Assembly (NCBI GenBank): GCA_007644065.1
Contig: VJWN01000010.1
Coordinates: 806,001 to 870,000, forward strand
Source: Margaritispora aquatica
Lineage: Eukaryota > Ascomycota > Leotiomycetes > Helotiales > Discinellaceae
Length of the DNA: 64,000 nucleotides
Reading direction: 5' to 3'
The notes under the pieces are model-generated. The model had not been told where the DNA came from, made no database searches, and was given only the letters and a program-made list of their open reading frames with translations. Of the stretch, positions 58,422 through 64,000 are shown in pieces. A program made the position numbers and the translations under genes. Position 1 is the stretch's first letter. Every line of letters starts with the position of its first letter.

Positions 58422-60139
58422 CTTGAGGAGAGTTGTGGACAGCTCGAGGTAGGAAAGGTTATGGTTTCTGAAATTGTTCTCGTGGTTGAATTCTGGTGGT
58501 CACTAGGACGACATCATAATCAGTCTCGAATTCCTCCGTTCAGGCATCGATCGAGGCTCTCGAGGTATCGACTTACGAGCCGGTTCGCCTCTACACTAAC
58601 TGAGAATATATCATCCAGCAACGTCTTCGTGGTGGAAGGTTTCGGACAGAAGGACTGTGAGGCAGCTATAGCTGGCGCGTTTATTCAGAGGTATTGTTCA
58701 CCAAGTAACGTTCGAGAAAAGAATCAAAGAGTGGAAGAAGACTATATAGTCTCCATAAAGGATCGTCACTTCGTGATGCATGGAGGTCAAGTTGGACTCT
58801 GGTCGCTATGAAGTTCATGGTTAGCAACGGTCCTCACAGCAACAGACGATGTTCGTGAAGATTCGAGGATTCTTTACGATGCCTTTTTCTGGGGGGCACA
58901 ACTCTGCCCGAATCTCTGCCCTGAAAGGGCCCACCACGGATGATGACCTTTATACAGCAAGATGGCAGATGAACAACAAACGTGATAGAGACTGTCGCTC
59001 ACAAGACCTGGAGTTGGGGGCTCAAGGCAGTCTTGGAGGGGAATAAATTCCAGATGTACCAGATGCAGCATATGCATGAGCTCTTCTACTTTACTTCACC
59101 GAGTGTCATCCGCTCAAGCAAGGCACCCGGCCGCATCTCCCGCATCTAGTCCTATCACAGCATAGCGTTAATAACCGAGAAACTACAACCTCAATCATCA
59201 TCTTTGTCGTCATCCCCAAATCGTCCCCCAGGTTTTACTCATTATCCATTATTAATTCTGGGACGTAACACTGACTAACAAACTTCAGCTTTTCCAGGAA
59301 CATCACCAACATCAGATTGTCTACATTAGTTTGAAATCGCACAACTTCTCAGAAAGCTCGGAAAGCACCATGAATCAGACATGGATCAAATATTGAGCCA
59401 GCAAGTCTCCAACTGTTTAATCCAAAAAGACACCTATGAATGCAAAATGAACGGGCTAGAATCTTATCATCGAATGGTAACAAGATGGTGATGCAGTTGT
59501 TTTATTATGCCAGAATCTCGTCTTTATGGTGCTCCTTTTAGTTGATGAGTCTCTACTACTACCAGTGACTTTCAATTAGATACAACTGTTTTTGTTCTCA
59601 AGAAAGCTCCAAAAATATTGCTGCCCCAACCCTCGCTAAATAAGGGGTAATGTTGGTGATGGAAGTTTCCATGCCAGAATCCCACTTCAAGAATCTAGCC
59701 TGGTCTACAAGCGCCATTCTCTAGCGGTCAACTACTTTTACATGCTTTCAAATCTTAAGTCGAGCCGCAGTTTTTTTAAGCTTCTCAAGACAAGTGCCCC
59801 GCTACGATCACCGTTCGAATCATGCCAATAACCTTGGCTGAAAACGAAACAAGGCTCGCTTGCTCTTCTTGAAACTGGGGATGCATCAAAAGAAGAATAC
59901 GCGAGTTTCTGGAGCTCTTACAGTGCATTCCATATCAAGAAGACAAGGCCTTGTGATTCGGCCTTGAGTCGTTCCAGAAAACTACTCTGCTTGATCTTGC
60001 AACGTTTGTCCTGTTAAGTAATTCAAATTCATGACATTTGCGATCACGTCTGAAGCTACAAACTCTAAGTGGCAGCTACTAAAAGCAGACAATCATCCAG
60101 AACTGCTGTCAGATTACGACCAGTTGCGGTATCATTGAG
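58422..60139. other. Intergenic; no gene seen
   Basis: About 1.7 kb between divergent genes (RAD53 and the membrane protein at 60140). It is expected to hold both promoters. No supported frame. Confidence 0.5.
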
Positions 60140-61390
60140 ATGAACAAGCTCCCAAGCATACTGTTTATTGTATCTGTCATCCTGTGCTTTTACTCCTCCG
60201 TGGCAGCACAGAACCAGCAACCATCTCAAGCGGATTATGGTCATATAGATCCGACACCCGCTCAACTCAACGTTCCTAGGCCATCGTATTTCGAGGAAAG
60301 CTGGGCAATTCTTAGCAGCATCGGCCTATTGAATGTGATGTTCGGAGTTCTTGTGATAGGCATTATCGATGTCTCACCAGTGGCTACCATTCCCATCATA
60401 GTGTCTGCAGCTGGAGCAATTGCTAACGGGCTATGTTATTACGCATTCTATGGAGATTATAGCACGCATAGCTCAGTCATTGCAGCCGTTATCAGCGATG
60501 TTATGTGGATGGTAAGCGAACGAGCAACAAGTCATGAATCAACTAACCCTAAAAATTAGATTCAAGAAGCAGGAATGTCCTTCTACAGCTACCTCATACT
60601 CATTAGAGTCCTTAGTGGCCGACCACGTGCTATATTTCTCTCCATATTTTGGGGCCTCATGGCCATCATCCTCGTCCTTCGTGTTCTGATTCTCACTAGT
60701 CGCGCCAACGACTTACTTAATAGCTCCGCCAATCTCCAGAATCTCGTCGACCATCTTCACATGGGCTACTTCGCCGCTCTAGCTGCTGTCGAATGCGTCA
60801 GTACATTTTTCTTACTTCGCAAATTCGCAGCTGCAAGGAGGTCCACCGTACAGGCTTCTGGCATCTTCCCCTATCTGATGCGAAGCACCGAGATACGGCT
60901 TGGCACATTAGCAATTGTTGGGATTACCAGAGCAATCACTTACACGTGGCGAGTGACACCTCAGGAAGCTACATCAGTTCCTGAACAAATTGATCGGTTC
61001 GTGTACACAATAGAGTGCATGTTCCCAGTAATGATGTTGTGAGCTCACTTACCATCTCTATTCATTCCACAAAAAAAGCTAACAATATCCAGCATCGATC
61101 TGCTCGGAACTCGCACGGTGATGAGCTCTTACCAGCATAAAAGCTCACGTACACCACTCAGCTCCGCATCTCGTATGGGCGGTCGCAGAACCAGCAGTCT
61201 CGGCACACTGTCGTGGGCAAAGTCTGATCTTGTAGCTATTGCGGCTAGTCCGCAGGGGAGTCCGAGTGTGGAGCTTCCGGGACATGTTGTCGAGGGCCAG
61301 AAGCTGATCACAGGGTTTGATTTTGCGTTTGCGAAGGAGAGGGAGATGGGTTTTAGTAGGACGGTGAATTTTAGGCCGCATGCTGGGTAG
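60140..61390 (+). CDS. Multi-pass fungal membrane protein, seven-helix type
   Basis: Exons 60140-60511, 60560-61038 and 61093-61390 give 382 aa in phase. A signal peptide (LFIVSVILCFYSSVAA) precedes a short extracellular segment and about seven hydrophobic helices (ILSSIGLLNVMFGVLVIGII; PIIVSAAGAIANGLCYYAFY; VIAAVISDVMWMIQEAGMSF; FLSIFWGLMAIILVLRVLIL; YFAALAAVECVSTFFLL; a Trp/Tyr-containing sixth; VYTIECMFPVMMFIDLL). The cytosolic tail is Ser/Arg-rich (SSRTPLSSASRMGGRRTSS) and disordered. The architecture resembles fungal seven-helix receptor-like proteins, but I do not recognise PTH11 or CFEM features. A role in sensing is a guess. Confidence 0.85.
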
Positions 61391-63359
61391 AGAGCTAGAT
61401 TTGAGTTGTCCTATGTAGATACAATAGTCAGTCAATATATACAAGAGAGGTGAAGGAATACAATTCTCGCATCAGAAGCTCTATGTAGGCGTTCAATGTT
61501 TGTTGTCTAAGTTCAGTATATGCTCTTTCGATCACGGCAATTAGCCTACAACTATTCTCGGCTTTCTTTACTGGAAAAATACGAAAGAATGAAGTTGGTT
61601 CGTGGCAGTATTATCCCCAACTGACTTTTTTTTCCAGAAATTATCTTTTCGGAATACTGAATGAACGTATATAATTAGGAGTAAATACTGTATAGTGAGA
61701 AATTTTTTGGCGATCCATGATTGTTCATGATGTGGCCAGCGGGGCGTGACAAGATGAGAGTTGGCCTCACGTCAATAAAGATTTTTTCCGATAGTGAGCA
61801 GTAATTCCTGCTACAATACTGAAAGTATAGGCTACAGTTGGTGTTATCTGAGACAAACAAATCTCGCAAGCAAACTTCGTGGTTTTGGGTTTCGTTGTTC
61901 TGTGATGATTGACTTCGTCATGTTGCTGTTGTCCTCGGATTGCAAGTTTTGCTACGATGAAGGTAATCCAACCCTGCTAATCATAGCTTGTACGTTAAGA
62001 GTTCTATATACCAGTACCTGTGTAAACGTACTGCTGATGTCTCTGATGCATGGAAGGTCGAAAGTTCGCCATCATGCCGCTTGGAACTCATTTTCCACTC
62101 ACTTGCCCTGTTGATCTTCACTTAAAGCAAGCGCTTTACTTTTCTACAGCAGCTTGAACTTCCTCATTAACGATGCTCGTCTCATCAAAAAAAAAAAAAA
62201 ATGAAACCTACTACGTCAGTGGTAGAGAATCGCACAGAATCATTGCGCCATTTTGATCAATCGGAAGAAATAAGATTTACAAAATGCAGTAGTTGTGATA
62301 TTCCTAGTTACGTTCCGCAATCACTTGATTCGAGAGCTACGAAATTTGAAAGTCACAGGCATTTGGTAACTCGAACAAGCTATTGTACGCGTACCCATCA
62401 ACCATTAAATGTATTGTGGCGTTAGATCATTGTACAAGTAACACGGATTTCAAATGTGTATGTCGAGATCAAGCTCGATTACGCGATGTGAGATAGTGAC
62501 ATGGTGCAAAGCTTACATCTTCGTAGCCAATGCGATCCTGTCACACAGCAGATCTTTCTTTACCAAGATATCGGGCTTTATGTTTCGTGTCGTTGGAACT
62601 TCTCCCGACTTATTAATTTCGCACATACAAGTGAGACAGCATATGCAGGTAAGCGTCTTACCCCACACCAAAGTACAGTACGGGGTATCAGGTTTGGAGA
62701 ATGAAGTACTGATTTAAGCTTTGGATATACAGCTTCAATGGCCACGGGGGGCTCACGTTTCTTTTGATATGGCGTTTGAATGCAAGAAAAATAACAGGTC
62801 TAGCATGTGAATCCGCCATCCCGTCGATCACATCTTGATTTACTTTTGGACTATCTTAACGAACCACCACGATCAAAGATCAACTTGGCATTTGTGTCAC
62901 CTTTGAAAACTTCACGTTACATAATTGTGTACATTACAATCACTTAGAAGAGGGATCATCTAGCCAAGGAGAGGGTTTTTTGCTGTCTCTGCAGCGCCAG
63001 CTGAAGATGCACAATGTTCTGTAGGTACATAGCCGAGATCAATCTCGATGCAAGAGCTCCATCTATCAGTCCTATTTGTCGAGAGTAACTCAAAGTCAGG
63101 ATAGCTTCGGGTAGACTAAGCTATGGGCTGAGCTTGCACATGTTTCTCATCGTTGCGACTGTAATTAACTCCAAGTAACACAAGATGCAATAACAGGAGA
63201 TAATAAGTAACAGAGACACAACCAGGAACTCTAGTCTCAACTCGGCTTTACTTTGAGAAGGTATAAGTACGCATCTAATTCCCACCTATTCAGATAGACA
63301 GACACAGTTCACATTTCGAAACAATCATACGTCCACTGCCAAACTACCATACAGTCACA
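61391..63359. other. Intergenic; no gene supported
   Basis: About 2 kb. A 15-A run at about 62187-62201 stands out. Frames at 61794-62114 and 62454-62717 have no motif. DNA just upstream of 63360 has leader-like A/C composition and a GTATAAGTA element at 63261. Confidence 0.5.
63261..63269 (+). promoter_or_regulatory. TATA-like element of the last gene
   Basis: GTATAAGTA lies about 95 nt before the start codon at 63360, followed by an A/C-rich leader. The spacing is good for a fungal TATA box. Confidence 0.45.
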
Positions 63360-64000
63360 ATGTATTTTTCAACAGCGGCTCTCATTCTCTGTCTTCACTT
63401 GGTGACCGCAGCCCCTCGCCATCAAATCCGTGATGGTAACATGCTTATCACAGTCAACATTGACACCAGTGAGTCTGCCATCTCAAAACTCATGATGGGG
63501 CACGGTCTCTAACACAAGCAGCTTCTGATAGAGGTGACGTGCGTGACTTCGCTCTCATCAAGACTGCTCCCCATAGCATCAACCCTCACGATCGTGCATC
63601 CGATTTGATCCCAGTGGATGTCACTTCCACTCCCCAATCGATCTTGAAGTCTTCTAAAGCATCTCAAAACACTGTTGTGAGTCCCTTGCGGGTCGCGACC
63701 TCTCCAAAACAATACAATATAAACTAACGACGTCGAACCTCCAGCAGGAACAGATCCCTGGATGGATCTTTTTCGATGGCAAGAGATTCGAGGCAAGTGT
63801 CCACGGCAACACATTCTGGAACATCAGAGGCGAGCTATACGAACCGTTCCCTATCGAGGAATTTCTGCTTGATCCTCTGATCTTCTCTCTCAACGACCCA
63901 TTGGATTTCGAGGGCGAATTTGTCGGCAAGATTGGTCGAGGTGAGGCGGTTTTGACATGGCCCAAATCAGGTGCCAGTATCAAAGGTAGAGCCGGTGTAG
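63360..64000 (+). CDS. Secreted protein, partial (runs off window end)
   Basis: Exons 63360-63468, 63522-63676 and 63749 (or 63746) onward; phases fit, and the frame is open to the window edge. The signal peptide is MYFSTAALILCLHLVTAAP. The mature part begins RHQIRDGNMLITVNIDT, followed by a charged region with NPHDRASDLIPVDV, then a third exon rich in aromatic and acidic residues (GWIFFDGKRFEASVHGNTFW, IFSLNDPLDFEGEFVGKIGR). No cysteines in the visible portion. No family recognised; possibly an enzyme or effector. The C-terminus is missing, so nothing firm can be said. Confidence 0.75.

Noticed and set aside
62187..62201. Poly-A run as a possible retroposon tail
   Set aside because: No upstream element, no target-site duplication and no second copy; a simple homopolymer explains it.
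1..64000. tRNA, rRNA or CRISPR arrays
   Set aside because: No convincing tRNA B-box with a cloverleaf, no rRNA-like blocks and no regularly spaced repeats were found by eye; CRISPR is not expected in a fungus.
16903..64000. The whole downstream region as cargo of a giant Starship element
   Set aside because: Conserved housekeeping genes (TMA22, RPN10, RPB4, RAD53) follow the recombinase directly, which argues against a mobile cargo block; no far boundary was seen.

Overview
The window is nuclear DNA of a filamentous ascomycete (Pezizomycotina). The style of the genes suggests a leotiomycete, but that is an inference and not a placement. Support comes from short GT-AG introns (mostly 40-110 nt, often with a CTAAC/CTGAC-like branch site close to the acceptor), conserved fungal single-copy genes (TMA22, NBL1, RPN10, TRS23, RPB4, a RAD53/CHK2 kinase), secreted and wall-linked proteins, a Zn2Cys6 regulator, and secondary-metabolism enzymes. 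I built the gene models by joining exons by eye at splice sites where the reading phase stayed consistent; nothing was checked against transcripts.

Layout. 0.1-0.8 kb: a small secreted protein, possibly lysozyme-like. 1.9-3.4 kb: an F-box protein (minus). 5.05-8.3 kb: a multi-exon gene of unknown family whose middle is hard to read and may be decayed. 9.3-10.3 kb: a FucU-type sugar mutarotase. 10.3-14.35 kb: a gene desert. 14.4-15.6 kb: a secreted GH128 glucanase. 16.9-19.7 kb: a large protein joining a tyrosine recombinase core to C2H2-like zinc fingers. 20-20.9 kb: TMA22 (minus). 22.2-23.4 kb: a single-pass membrane protein (minus). 25.2-27.2 kb: a Dal5-type MFS transporter (minus). 28.7-29.7 kb: a GPI-anchored protein with LSTGPIM repeats.

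From 31.0 to 35.5 kb lies a compact housekeeping block: NBL1(-)/RPN10(+), then TRS23(-)/RPB4(+), both as divergent pairs. From 37.2 to 44.0 kb lies a small candidate biosynthetic locus: a DMATS-type prenyltransferase (-) and a cytochrome P450 (+) sharing a 0.77-kb intergenic region, followed by a Zn2Cys6 regulator (+). A gene-poor stretch with short tandem repeats follows (44.0-47.8 kb). Next come a type III single-pass membrane protein (47.8-49.6 kb), an RBR E3 ubiquitin ligase with a long charged helical tail (50.5-52.9 kb, minus), the FHA-kinase-FHA checkpoint kinase (54.6-58.4 kb, minus), a multi-pass membrane protein (60.1-61.4 kb) and a secreted protein cut by the window edge (63.4 kb onward).

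Most worth following up: the recombinase-zinc finger fusion; a dispersed ~190-bp repeat with one copy at 3.6 kb and an inverted copy about 540 bp upstream of that recombinase; the prenyltransferase/P450/regulator locus; the STGPIM repeat protein; and a TRS23 model whose start codon is split by an intron.
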